A stretch of 60,000 nucleotides of DNA from Membranipora membranacea. Its lineage: Eukaryota; Bryozoa; Gymnolaemata; Cheilostomatida; Membraniporidae. Below the pieces are notes generated by a model, which searched no databases, was not told where the DNA came from, and was given only the letters and a program-made list of their open reading frames with translations. The stretch lies in contig OU612073.1 of assembly GCA_914767715.1 (NCBI GenBank), forward strand, positions 10,852,001-10,912,000. Direction: 5' to 3'. A program made the position numbers and the translations under genes. This document shows positions 43,773 through 55,799 of this stretch, one piece after another. How positions within the stretch are numbered: position 1 is the first letter of the stretch; every line of letters starts with the position of its first letter.

Positions 43773-43799
43773 AACCCTGTCTGACACAGGGTTTTATAG
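43773..43799 (-). promoter_or_regulatory. Oxidase D core promoter: TATA box and start-site hairpin
   Basis: CTATAAAA at 43799-43792 (minus strand), with the AACCCTGT/ACAGGGTT 8-bp stem at 43773-43793. The only change from gene B is in the loop, which leaves the stem intact. Confidence 0.65.
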
Positions 43800-44105
43800 T
43801 CAAGACTGCAGGTCTTACAGTGTGGACTATAATGTTGGCCAATTGTGGCATGTCTATTCACATTGACTGTCTAGGGGGGACTTGGGTGCTAAGTGCCGAA
43901 AGTTTTTTGAGTCATCGAAAAATTATAGCTAGTCACATATTACTGCAATACTGCTGCTATAACTGCCATCGACATTAATATGCCTAAGCAGCAGCAAACC
44001 TTACGTCTAATTTCCTGTATCCAGAAGAAAGAAAGGCAGTGCTTATATCCTGAAAGGTTCCCCCTTAATCCACCACTTTAAACAGTTTGTTTGTAGCGTT
44101 GGAGC

Positions 44106-44515
44106 TGCTCAGTGAATTAAATGCAATTTTTCCCCCAGATTAGGGCTGAGCATTGCAATAGATATTTTTACCTTTGGCATTACATTTAGAAGCAAAATGG
44201 AATTGAGACTTATTCCCAATTGGCGGTTATTGAAGTTAGCGTCCAAAAGTTTATAAGCATTGTTCAATGGATTTTGAGTGACTTGCATTGTAAGAGCAGA
44301 ATAAGATTTTGATATTTGCGCCGCCCTAAAATGAGGAAAAATCAAAATTTAGTCTTAAGAGACGTTTTCCATAGCTTGTCCATAACTCAAAAAAGTCCCC
44401 TTCAAGAGTGAGTAGCTGGGAAGATGTGGTCAAAAGTTGGTGTGCCTAGCTGAAGCCGGACTGGAAATATTGGAAAGAAAAAAATCATTTATGTTAACCA
44501 TTGGCAATGATAGCT
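44106..44515. other. Insertion of about 410 bp absent from unit 1
   Basis: In unit 1 GTTGGAGCTG joins directly to AGGGAAAATTAATTGC (16678-16700). Here about 410 bp separate them. I find no clear terminal inverted repeat or target duplication, so the alternative is a deletion in unit 1. Confidence 0.5.
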
Positions 44516-44681
44516 GTGTGAGGGAAAATTAATTGCTAATTGAATTTTTGTAACTGCAAAACAAATCAAATTCTTCTTTGCTTTGAGGAAGGGATATGAT
44601 TTATGAGTCTAGTCACTTTCGGTTCGGTGGCGAGTTCAAAAGTAATGAAAGAAATGTCCTTCTTTCATTGTTTTAGAGATA

Positions 44682-45090
44682 GGCCAGAAGCAGCTATAGC
44701 ATAAGTTGTTATGGCACGGACAATATTTGATGGCAGGATACTGATCACGTTTTATACTTCATTGGTGTATGTTCTGTAAAATTCACCGGGTGTACCCAGT
44801 TGTAGTCGTCATATTTAGAAAATAAAAGGTGTTTTGTTTTGGCATTATATGTGTGGGGAAATAACTCCTATTCTGTGTAATATTACTAATCTAATCTTCA
44901 GGGAATTCCAGGTTGAAACTGCATTGTGGGGATTTTGTTGACTTGCCAATTTATTTACCAAGTAAACTTGCAGAAGTCTGCTCGTGTTAGATCAGGACAA
45001 ATTTATAGTTTTTAATAAGTATAAATTCAGATCTTTATGAGGTTAGTATGATACTGTCTTGCGGCAGCATATCCGCAATATTTCACAAAA
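44682..45090 (+). repeat. Single copy of the foldback arm
   Basis: Homologous to 17785-18195 and, inverted, to 19310-19725. Homology to unit 1 ends abruptly near 45095. Confidence 0.6.
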
Positions 45091-45469
45091 TTTCATATAA
45101 TCAAATAATTGTCAGATGACATTTTCTTATGTAATCATCATAAAGAACATCATGTTTTATAATTACCTTAGTGTATAAGAGCAGCCACATTTTCTTCCGA
45201 ATGTGCAACGATCACTTACACAACATGGTATCGAAGTATCCTTATTCTCAAATGATTTATTATTAATAAGTGGGACAGTATAAAACTAAAGGTCAATCAC
45301 ATATCATATAAAGACGCAGACCAATAAATAACTAGTTAATATTCAACAAATACATTTCTGTACCAGACCCTGGGCCGAAACCATACAATTGGTAACAGAT
45401 CATAACCTGGATTAGAAATCCCATAAAAATATGACACCTGTCAAAACTGATTACCCTTGCACCTATTAT

Positions 45470-46270
45470 TGGTCATTATTAGTTTCAAAAAGCGGAGAAA
45501 AACAATGAGCTTGCAAAAGTGAAAAGCTAAGACTAAGGGTGAACTCTAGGTCACCAGACATTATAACACAAATAGCACTGGTTTCTGATTATATTTTTTT
45601 TCTCATAAGTTGCATTGTCATCCACATGTTGTCAATTTGAATAGCTATGGTGATCTGTTTCAGCGTGATTATTATAGGCTTGACCTGCTTGTTGTGAGAG
45701 CTTTGCTGCTTGTTCGCTGGCTTCGAGTTGATGATATGAGAACCAAAGACTTTAAAGTTATAGATATGAGATGAGTTCTGACAGTAGTGTGGTAGAGTAT
45801 TCTTTAGATAATTAAGCTTGCACACTGTACTGTGAAGACAGGAGATCACCATTAACCCACATAATCTGTAAAACAAAACAAAGCAAAGTTAGTTTATATT
45901 CAATTATTACTAAGAGCTTAAACTGAGACCGAACGGATACATACTTAGGCATTCAGTGCATGGTGAAGGGTAGTTTAGGTTAAGGCTTAATCATCATAGG
46001 TAATCATTATTGAAACTTATCTAGACACAGGCTATATGGTGATGGAAAATAGTAATATTGTAGTAAATAGAGGGAATAATACACTGAGGACGGATTGAAA
46101 TAATAACAAAACATAATCACAGGGCCATGAGAAATCTGGGCACGTGAAACAACCCGTGGAGAATCACACAACGGGAAAACAATAGAAGTCACAAAACATC
46201 CTCAAAATAACCGCAGAGTCACAAGATCTTTGGATATGTGAATCAACCCTGGAAAGATTGCGAAATTAGA
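45470..46270. repeat. Dispersed repeat shared with 2340-3060
   Basis: This is collinear with the DNA after the NG-2 stop and extends through CACAGGGCCATGAGAAATCT and the start of the 121-bp repeat unit. Its left end supplies the homology to the novel NG-2 C-terminus. A minus-strand open stretch at 45589-45876 has no recognisable domain. Confidence 0.6.
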
Positions 46271-46496
46271 ACGATTTATGTGGGGCGCAGCTCGGCTAGT
46301 TTCAAAATTTGTTATCAAGAGCACATGATTCCCAATATTGATAGACTTGTAAAAGTTTGCTCATCTGTCGGAACTGATAAATGAGCGGGAATTTATCACA
46401 GCTCTGTTGTTCAAGATCAAGCTGAAAAAGCAAGAGGACTATCTCCCAGTGGGCACACACCAAAATAACACTAGTGGTGATATGGTAAAAACTCTA

Positions 46497-47110
46497 CGTA
46501 GCAGTTTTACGTGTGGTACACGTGACAGCCGGGTGTAATTAACACCAGACCAGTCAAACACGTGTTGACCACGTGTGGCTATGGTGTTGTTTACCCCTGA
46601 ATCTTCAAAATAATCAATCACATAATATACCGGTGGTTGTTACTTGAAATTACAGTAAAATCTAAGGCTTCTAATCTGTCAGATTTCAGTTATTTCAAAA
46701 ATGTTTAAATGGCCAGCTCAACCACCCACAAACGTGGTGATCACGTGTTGAAATGGTAAAGACTTTCACCTGACCAGACTAACCCGTGTGGACCACATGT
46801 GGCTATGGTGTTTTATGCCAATTAACTATCCGAGAAAATAACACCAAATACAATGGGGATAGCGACATGAAATTATAGTTATAATAATATGACTTCCTAT
46901 CAGTTAGATTTAAATGTTATTTCCAATGTTAAAATGCCCAGATCAACCACCCACAAACGTGGTGATCACGTGTTGAAATGGTAAAGACTTTCACCTGACC
47001 AGACTAACCCGTGTGGACCACGTGTGGCTATGGTGTTTTATGCCAATAAACTATCCAAGAAAACAACACCAAATATAATGGGGGTAGTGATGTGAATTTA
47101 TAATAATAAA
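46497..47110. repeat. 225-bp tandem repeat rich in CACGTG/ACGTGTGG palindromes
   Basis: ACCACCCACAAACGTGGTGA occurs at 46721 and 46946 (period 225), followed by GATCACGTGTTGAAATGGTA and CACGTGTGGCTATGGTGTT. A more diverged copy lies at 46497-46640. No gene. Confidence 0.75.
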
Positions 47111-47939
47111 CAAGGCTTCTAATCAGTAAGATCGAAGTTATTTCAAATTGTTTAAATGGCAAGAGCAAGATTATTATTGAAAGCAACACTGCATTATGAG
47201 TCATTATAGTATTCACTCACTAAAATCCTGTATGGCTGGCTGAGTAAATAGTATTTTCACTGGTTGAGTAAATAGTATTTGGAATAAAGCCCACTGCCAA
47301 TTGTTAGACTAATATGCTCTATATTGGAACAAAAGGAGTTATTCAATTCCTGTGTCAGGCTGCTGTTGTTGAGAGGCACCACCATGCTACAGCCATTGCC
47401 ACGTCTCCAAGGCTGAGAGGATTACCATAAAGCACAACACTTTATTTGTGAATAGGGAGCCTAGCTTAGCATAGGAATGCCACGTAGCTGTGGTATACTA
47501 CAATCCTATCAAAGGCCTAGTTTACTATGCTTTGCTATTGTAGGAAAATATTGAAGTAAATTTTGCGCAGGATGGAACATACCATACTTAAGCTACCGAT
47601 GACTGGGGTGTGATAGATTATGGTGCCAGGACGTCAATTATATTTGCCATAGCTCTAGGTGGCTTTGGAGGTCAAAGTGTACATAATCGCATTACAAACT
47701 GAATGCATGATGTCTCCTACCAGAAAATTAATCAGGTTTCGTGCATGTCTAAACTTCGCAACTCAGCTGTGCACCTTAGATAGATACTTTGCCTGCTCAA
47801 CAAAGTTTTCAATGTAGATTGGTACAACTATCAATAACTTTGGATTTGTGCCACCTAGTGATGTCTTCTTTACCAAATTGCAAAGTCATGTTGAGTCAAC
47901 ATCAGCAAATATTTGGTTACAGGTTTGGGGTAGGACACA

Positions 47940-48470
47940 TTGTGCATTTTTATTGTAGCCCATGGCAAGCGATCATTTAGGCATCTAAAACACAAAGCAT
48001 ATCTGTCGAATTTCTGTTATATATATTATAGTAATTTTAACGAGTTAACTAACACCCTCTCTGGCATGCCAGGTCGGTGGCGTAAGGTATTTAAGCTTGA
48101 TCCGCAACAAATCATTTATATTTCACATATTCCAGAGCCTGAAAGAGGAATTTGGTTGCCATTTGAAAAAGGGTTATGTGACACAGATATAACTTTAAAA
48201 TTTTGTCAACCTTACAACTTGACTTTACAATTTTGCAGTGCAAAATTGCCCAGAGTTGGTGTGAGAAACGGCATTGCCAATGTCTACACCTACTATGATC
48301 ATCATTGCTATTATACAATTCCTATACAGTACCTTTACACAGATACTAAATATACGATGCTACTACACAATTATAATTGTTTTGCTTTACACACTTGGTC
48401 AATTAATCCCCTGCACTGTGACTTTGCTCTATGCTCATTTCATTGGTCGACTAGCAAAGGAATCCAGGTC
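47940..48470 (+). other. Unassigned open frame of about 175-190 codons
   Basis: The frame is open from 47940 to 48512, but its first codon is not ATG and its last 15 or so codons lie in a minisatellite. It includes GRWRKVFKLDPQQIIYISHI and several Cys. The length is unusual for this AT-rich DNA, but I see no splice sites, domain or paralogue. It could be an old exon, a transposon fragment or chance. Confidence 0.15.
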
Positions 48471-48692
48471 AAAGTACCAATGAACAAAGTCCCAAAGACC
48501 AAAGTACCATGAACAAAGTCCCAAAGACCAAAGTACCATGAACAAAGTCCCAAAGACCAAAGTCCCGTGACCAAAGTTCCATAGACCAAAGTACCAATGA
48601 ACATAGTCCCAAAGACCAAAGTCCCGTGACCAGAGTCCTGCGGCCAAAGTCCCAAAGGCCAAGGTCCCAAAAGCCAAAATCCCAAAGTCCAA
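48470..48692. repeat. CAAAGTCCCAAAGAC minisatellite
   Basis: Units of 10-14 bp (AAGTCCCAAAGACCAAAGT, ACCATGAACAAAGTCCC) are repeated about 15 times. It is the reverse-complement type of the array at 51045-51310, with about 2.4 kb between them. Confidence 0.85.
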
Positions 48693-49435
48693 AATACTAT
48701 AGAGTTACGAAAATATATTTTTGATTTCTTAACTTAATTTTTTCAGTTTTGGTAACTTTTTAAAACACAGTAATTTATGGTAGGTCCCTTAACATCTAAA
48801 GCATTATTTTTTCGATGTGAGGCTTTGGACATCAACAGGATTTATGTGGTGGGCAGAATCTTGTTCATGCAAATTACGGCAACCGATGTGTTAAATAGAG
48901 TTCAATAGCCACATAATCAAGCTTATCTGTTCTATTTGAAAGTGACTGTGACGTTTTTGGGTTTTTGGTATTGTTTGAACTTAGTGCTTTTGTATTGAAC
49001 AACGTGGGGATCTAAAAGACACAATACATAGGTCTGTGTTTTATGGTTCATTTGAAACATTTGACTAGCTCTCGATAAAGTGTTATATCTACTTATTTTT
49101 GATGAGACCTTTTAGAAATCAATTTCTTCTTGTAAATTGTGCGATAGATTTGCTTTTTATTGTGTTATGTAGTTGTCTGCTCAGCAATCGGTGAGTTATA
49201 CCTCCGGAGAAAAGCTAGAAGCTCAATTAAATGTTCAAAGGTTGTAGGAACTAGTTGTGCAAGGTGTATTATATTTGAATCCTACAAATTCTCCAAAAAT
49301 AATCGAAATCTGAGCAATCGTTTCTACAGTGTGTTTAGGGTTTACATTGACATATGACATTGATAAGCTGCTGATTACATCTAGAAGTAGATAAGTTGGT
49401 TTCCAAATTCATAATTTAAAAATTGTAATCACCAC

Positions 49436-49480
49436 CATAAATATAAACCCACACTTTATATTTATGGGTTTATATTTATG
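49436..49480. repeat. Perfect 16-bp inverted repeat (hairpin)
   Basis: CATAAATATAAACCCA and TGGGTTTATATTTATG are exact reverse complements around a 13-base loop. No terminator or RNA gene is recognisable nearby. Confidence 0.7.
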
Positions 49481-49949
49481 ATCACTACCTAAACATGCTA
49501 GCATAGAAATATGACATATTGTTGATGCAAAAACGAGGGCAATTTAATCCTGATTGTTACAAAGGATGTTGCATTTTCATAAAACAAAAAAGCCTGACGC
49601 TGCATCCTTGAATGTTTGTATATAAACTTCTCTAAGCTTATATCACCACAAATATTGAGCCGTCAGTCCATTTATCTTACAGTAGTGGGAGCATGATGTG
49701 AAAAATTCTGGATAGTATGACAACAAAAATACAAATACAATATGCAAAACATTGCCGCTTCATGCAGGCTTGGATGAAATTACTGCGTGACAATACTTCT
49801 ACTCCGGATACTGCATCAATATGACGCCTAAGACATAAAAGAATTTGTAGTACTGCATTTGAGTTTCTTGACTATCAGTATAGCCTGAGTAAAGTGTTTT
49901 AGTTTGAAGTTATCGTGTTAATAAACAAATTGTAATAAATGATTGTCAA

Positions 49950-50388
49950 TATCATTTATTCTATCTGAGCAAGATATTATCTACGCTATCTTATGCAGCC
50001 CAATGCTGGTTCCCGTTTATAACTAAGTCAGACAAAGAGAGGTTAGAGCGTCTGCAAAACTGTGCCTTAGAATTATTCTACCATATATGGGAGACTATGA
50101 CCAGAGATTAAAAGCCCTTCAACTGACTGAACTTTCAGTTTACTCAGACGTATGCTAGAATGCTTTCTATAAATCCTAACCAATCACTACACAAATACTT
50201 CCCTAGCTCTAGCACTACTACTCATACTAGACATGAACAACTAGCTACCCCGATGTATAGAACATCTCTGTGCAAAAAAGTTTTTTTTTATCAATATAAT
50301 TGATGGCATTTTATTTTAACATGGTCTTTATTTGCTTTAAACGGCATTGACCGGTTCAATAAAGTTAATATTAAATTAAATTAAATCT
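49950..50388 (+). mobile_element. 3' end of a non-LTR retrotransposon (LINE), 5'-truncated
   Basis: The conceptual translation shows the C-terminal reverse-transcriptase pattern SYAAQCW, then ERLQNCALRII, then YDQRLKALQLTELS, then a weaker tail. It is split over three frames by small indels (near 50075 and 50150). The element ends with AATAAAG and a (TTAAA)n-like tail at 50360-50388, as in CR1/L2-like LINEs. Dead copy; exact clade uncertain. Confidence 0.75.
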
Positions 50389-50389
50389 C

Positions 50390-51044
50390 TTTCCTCTGCC
50401 TTCCGACTATAGTGACTATATTCTCCATGGCTTGAGAGGCCGCGATATATGAGAGGATTCTAAGGTACAGTGCAGAGCTAGTCCATTAAGACACAAGTCC
50501 AAACCAGGTTCCGATTCAGTGGGCTAGGGTTCCAAGTCTAAAACAGGTTTCAGCTTCAACCAAACTATACATGTCCGGGTTCCAGATGAGTAATTTCATC
50601 AGCAAATAGTTAACTGATCAATTTAAAGTCTATAACGTCAAGCAGGACAGTTTTCAGCTTTTCCTAGCTGAGTAGTGGAGTTATACCCCCTCCATAGTGA
50701 AAGGGCGACGCCAAGAATATACTTTTAAGGATGGAATATAAAATATTTTGGTTTGGAAGTCTATGAAGGGGCAACGGTCTTAGATAGAACATTATTATTG
50801 ATACTTTTCAACCACTAGAGTAGAGTAGACATATGATTTATCCTTATGCATCCAGAAACTAGCCGAATTTTCACCCTGAATGAAAACATACTACAGACAA
50901 TGAGAGCATGATATAAAACTACTATGAAAGTGTATTATCAGATTATAATTGAAGACAAAACTTGGTTAAAATGTTATGTAAAATGTTTTTAATATGGAAA
51001 GCAAATTGATATTCGAAATCAAAATTTAAATTTCTTTTGCATTG
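50390..51044. other. AT-rich spacer, nothing recognised
   Basis: I see no open frame, repeat or RNA gene between the LINE tail and the second minisatellite. Confidence 0.4.
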
Positions 51045-51315
51045 AGACTTTGGCTGCGGGATTGTGGCCCCGGGACTTTGGGACTTTGGTCTTTGGGACT
51101 GTGGTCATTGGTACTTTGGTCATTGGTACTTTGGTCATTGGGACTTTGGCCGCGGGACTTTGGCTGCGGGACTTTGGTCATTGGGACTTTGGGCTCTGGT
51201 GTTTTGGTCTTTGGGACTTTGTACTCTGGCACTTTGGCTATGGGACTTTGGTTGCGGGACTTTGTCCATTGGGATTTTTGGTTTTGGGATTCTGGCTGCG
51301 GGATTTTGTCTGGAT
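51045..51315. repeat. GGGACTTTGGTCATTGG minisatellite (inverse of the 48.5-kb array)
   Basis: Units such as GGGACTTTGGTCATTGG and GTACTTTGGTCATTGG repeat about 18 times. All six frames are open by virtue of the repeat, so long open frames here are not genes. Confidence 0.85.
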
Positions 51316-52811
51316 ACCCTAGCAAAGTGCACTGAATTGTGGGAAGGGTTATTAGCTAGCGCTTAGTTTGAATTGTAGAACTGGTGTAACTACTACCACT
51401 ACTAGTGCAGCCCTTCATAAATCTATTGGTGCTGGTATAAATGCTGTGGAATCATCATGCATCATCTTCATTTGATGTCACAGTTGTTACTCAAACTTAT
51501 CACAACTAAACTATCTACTAGTAGAGAGACAATTATTATCAGCACAACTCTCATTGGAATATCGACCCTGCATCTCCTCTGGATCATATCTAACTACTTA
51601 CAACTACCACCGTGATTGAAGTTGAAAGTCTTCTTGGAACAGTACAACTACCAACCACCGTGATTGCTAACAGACTCGTTTGAAGGGTGAGTGACTGGCC
51701 TCAGACGAGTCAGTATTTGTACTACTATTTCATCTTGTAGGCCTATTACTCACTCTTGCTTGCATGACTTATTCTACGACAATCAATATTGTGTAGATGG
51801 GGCACTGGCTGGCCACGCCACACATGCTGATAGTATCTCCTGATGATATCTTGTGTTGTATATATCACTTAGGCCTAGTAGTATTTCATAGTATAGTTAT
51901 TCAATGACTTTACAACCTGCTTGTTTCTTGGCTGTACATTATTGCAATGTGAGAGTAGGCTAATGCCCGATCCAATAGTTTTGTTTAAAAACGTTGATTC
52001 TTCTTATGAAGTCGGATGAGTAATTATTGACACTGTTATGGCAATCAATTTTAATATGTTATCGAATGGTATATCCATGTTCAACTTATGGATATGTAGT
52101 TGATGCAAATATTACCATGCTACTGGTATAATAAGTTATGGGGGATTCCAGTTGTATATTACTACTCGCTTGTGAATTTAGCCCATGCCATTCATGTCGT
52201 TAGGCCGTCGTCTTATAATGCTCTCACATGTGTCTTTTTAATGCTCTCACATGTCATGTCATTTCGCTCACTTATTGTCATCGGTGTGGAGAATTGCTAC
52301 CCGTCGCAGTTCATAGTTAGAATGACTGGATATGTTAGGAAAGGACTCAATGCATAGGCCTACCTACCTTTGTGACAAAACATTATGTCAAGTGTGATGT
52401 CACATTTCAACATCGTCAAATTTATTTGAATGTCCAAAAGTTAGTCATTTCAAATTGAATCCCTGTGCTCCATTTGCTGCAACCAGACATGCATCAGAGT
52501 TGAAAGCTTTCTCATTAACACTGGCCCCAACTTGCTGTTACCACCATGGTGGGAATTCATGGGTACTGGTGTATCTTTTAGAAAGCGGCGGCTGGTGGAA
52601 ATATATATCTGAATTGAATAGTACTTTAATAGTACTCTGTTTCCATTGTTGGCAACTATCTTATCTGTAGTGTATAGTGTAGAATAATATACCCATGTCT
52701 GTGAGACTTCTAGTTCATAATATTGTTCTGTGAGTCTCAGCTCCATTGTGTTAATTTCACACTTCACACAACATACTGCAATTGATAATGTATTGTTTTG
52801 CCTATTTGTAG

Positions 52812-53156
52812 ATTCTCTTCTGATCAGATATAGGCACTCTGGGGCGACAGAGGATAAGATCAGCAGAGAGATGGCCGAAGTGATTAAGCAAGCAAGCAAC
52901 CGCGTCAAAAACGAGTTGAAGAAGATGGTAGGTAGAGAGAATTTATAATTGTTAGTAGTCTGTAGTTAGTCTGCCATCAAATTGTTCCCATTAGCATCTC
53001 ACAAGGTTACTTGCAGGGTATTGAGTGTCTCTACGCAAGTTGGGTCAATCTAATGTGAGGCGATAAATATGGCAACATAAATGTATTGGTACAGCAGTCA
53101 ATGTTATTTTCTTTCTTGTATTCTAGGCTGGGCGAAGCAGTGGCACTGGAAGCTAG
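52812..53156 (+). CDS. Possible 3' end of a small unidentified gene (two exons)
   Basis: An acceptor (TATTTGTAG) is followed by an open exon 52812-52928 and a donor ATG|GTAGGT. A second acceptor (TATTCTAG) starts an exon at 53127 that ends with TAG at 53154-53156. The joined peptide contains RYRHSGATEDKISREMAEVI, then KQASNRVKNELKKM, then AGRSSGTGS. It is helical and charged, and unlike random translation of AT-rich DNA. An ATG inside (52871, context AGAGAGATGG) could be the start of a 28-residue product, or earlier exons may lie in 51400-52800. I recognise no family. A long TTG-initiated frame on the other strand (52450-52908) is probably a shadow. Confidence 0.35.
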
Positions 53157-53325
53157 TCAGACAGACGTAACTACCAGCAACGCCTGATATTCATATTTCC
53201 TCTCATTCTCTTTTTTATCTGATATTTATATATTAATTACCCATGTTCAATTTAATTCAATCTGCCGCCTTAATTCATTTTAATACCTATTCTCGAAACA
53301 GATATTTCAACCTGGTTAACATTTT

Positions 53326-53565
53326 GTTTATGACAAAACAGAGGGTGGGCTGCCCCTATAGAGGGACGCAAGTTGCCCGGAGTCCTTGTACTGAGAGTGT
53401 GATACATCCTAGTAAACTAGAATGCATCCTAGAGGTGAGGCCATTGTGGACCTCCTAATCGTGAGTGTGCAGCAAGCTGCCAGAAACTGAAACAGGCACT
53501 AATCAGCCATTGGTCATAACACTTTGATCTTAGCCAATAGGCCAATAGGCCGAGAAGCAATAACA
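53326..53565 (-). mobile_element. U2 snRNA-headed SINE-like repeat, copy 4
   Basis: The body matches copies 1 and 2 closely (GGTGGGCTGCCCCTA, AATGCATCCTAGAGGTGAGG). The head reads GCTTCTCGGCCTATTGGCC, with GCCTATTG duplicated next to the U2-like TTGGCTAAGATCAA. It marks the point at which unit-2 homology to unit 1 resumes (53571 corresponds to 19733). Confidence 0.75.
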
Positions 53566-54179
53566 TCGAAGGGAGTCCAGACCAAGCCTGTAAGTTTTTA
53601 CAAGGAGTACTCCCATAGATTTTGGTTGAAAAAATGTTGATTTTGATGTACTCTGACTCTTTTCACAATTGTTCAGTAACAGGCACAGCATATAATTCAA
53701 CACTTTTTGAATGAAATTCTTTCCTGGATGATAATAGATGTCATTGAAAATGTTTCAAAATGGACAAAATGTCAACAATATGTGATTTTGATATACATCA
53801 CAAAAAAGCGATGGGTTTAGGGCAAAAGAGAAATAACTCTCATCGGCATTATGTGGCCTAGAATTGGAGCTTTTCTTTTTCTCAATTTTGAAGTAGTTTC
53901 ATTCAATTCCGATGATTATGACATAAAATTTTCCTCCACAAATTTGGTTACTGAAAGCCTGCAACAAATCAATTAGATAATCTGTACTGTGGTTTTTTTT
54001 ATCTTGCTGGGCTGTTCTGAAGCTGATTTTGAAAGATATTAGCTAGATAAACACAGTTGTTTTAGCTTAATTTTATTGATTTATTAGTTTATTTATCAGT
54101 GCAGACATGTTATTCTGTCTATATATGCAGAATATTGCATGATCAGCGGAAAAATACCATATAAGTGTCACACTGCCAA

Positions 54180-54800
54180 CATTATTATAATAAATGGTTC
54201 TCTTGAGAGCTTTGAAGAATGCTTTCTAACACAGGTTTTAAGATGTATTGGGCATAAAACTTCTCTTTCATCGACCTCCATATGAATTCCTGTAGGCCTT
54301 TGTGTCTGATATCCTAGTCTTCTCCTAACCTTGATATAGCAGTTTGATAGATATTCACAATATCCTGGTCCAACTGTTCAACATGAAGTTATCCAAAACT
54401 GTTTGACTGGCATTTTCCAAAAGTGTTGTGTTTGTGTTGTGTTCAGTGTTGGTTTAGCCCTCTCAAAACATGAGGAATTGTTGCTAGTATGAGTATAGGA
54501 AACTGATTCTTCAATGTAAAATGAATGCAATAATTGCATTGAATGAAGTTGCCTCTTTAGCAATATTTTGCTTACAAAAGAATAATAAAGCAATAAAGAA
54601 ATTCAACTCTCACAAACTTTGCATTCAACAAAAAAACATGTACTACCAGATGACTGCTGTTATTAGATGAACTATGTTGGCCTTCCACTTGAAAAGCAGT
54701 GAGTATACAAATCCCTTCATGAAGGACATTGCTCTATTCCAATCGAACCTGATCAACTCGGAAAACTCAAACATGCTTTGATGGATTATGCGTGCCGGCT
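54180..54800 (-). pseudogene. Unit-2 copy of the unidentified gene remnant
   Basis: Paralogue of 20390-21075. A net loss near 54325 (CTTCTCCTAACC versus CTTCGAGATGAAAACC) and a 2-bp loss near 54703 break the frames seen in unit 1. Confidence 0.3.
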
Positions 54801-54962
54801 ATCTTCAATTAAATCTCTATCGGCCAGTCTCACTGGAAGGATGGTATAGAGACATATCACGGGGTTTGCGAAGCTTCGACAAGGAAAACTAGCGAACTCA
54901 ATCAATGCAGTGGGAGGAACCAATGACAAATTTACACAGGGAGTTTACATCTCCTTCATAAT

Positions 54963-55471
54963 AGACAGTTTTCTGAGCTCTGATTTAGGCCTCAGTTTGG
55001 AGTTGTCCTCTCTCCAGTTTGGTACTTTTAACCAACCCCGCATAGGAAAAACGTGCTGAAAAGAGGGTTATCTTGATAACCGTTTATAATGGGATAAAAA
55101 TTATTTTTCACTCAGAATCTGCAGCATTGAAAACTCATATGGACATAGTTTTGGAAATCATTTTAGTATTTGGATAGTCAATTATAGCATTTTCTGCCTG
55201 TTTTGCGGACAATTTGGCAGAAATTTTCTTGAGTTTCGTCACTAAAATAAAGATTTATCAACATTCAAGCCTCCAATGATTTGGAAACACTATCTCACAG
55301 GTTTTCAATGGTGCAGACTCTGAATCAAAAATCATTTTTATTCTAACATAAGCGGTTTTCAAAGTAACCCTCTTTCAGCAGGTGTTTCCTATGCGGCTTT
55401 GGTTAAAAGTACCAAACTGGAGAGAGGACAACTCCGGATTGAGGCATAAATAAGAGCTCAGCAAACTGTCT
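54963..55471. mobile_element. MITE of 509 bp with long terminal inverted repeats; empty site in unit 1
   Basis: The left end AGACAGTTTTCTGAGCTCTG pairs with the right end (inward) AGACAGTTTGCTGAGCTCTT. Pairing continues about 115 bp to the GAGGGTTA region. Unit 1 at 21200-21215 reads straight through (CTTCATAATTGAACAAGG). Target duplication is at most AT. Superfamily not assigned. Confidence 0.85.
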
Positions 55472-55799
55472 ATTGAACAAGGTTATGTATAATATAAAAT
55501 TTTATTGTCGTTCCATGATAAAATTAATGCCTTATATCCGAATTGCGAGTTAAAAATCAAACTATGTGGGCAACTAAATACAAAGATGGCACATGTATAG
55601 TATTTATTTTATCAATGTTTGAAAGGTGTCTATGATCATTTACTATTGCTCGGGCTGGGAATATCAACACCTAATTTGAGTCGCTCAGGCTTTGTTGAGC
55701 TGAACCCAGTCCTGAGTCCTGAAGAAAGTTTTTTTCATTCGTAATGGACATAAATTCAAGCTTTGATCCAAGCTTTGATCAAAGCTTTGATCCAGCTTT

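Noticed and set aside
51042-51366. Several overlapping frames of 90-100 codons rich in Gly, Leu, Trp and Phe
   Set aside because: They are translations of a minisatellite that is open in all frames; no splice or start signals.
52450-52908. 152-codon minus-strand frame with a signal-peptide-like start
   Set aside because: It begins with TTG, its start is a TTGCTTGCTTGC repeat, and it lies opposite the better-supported spliced exon at 52812-52928.
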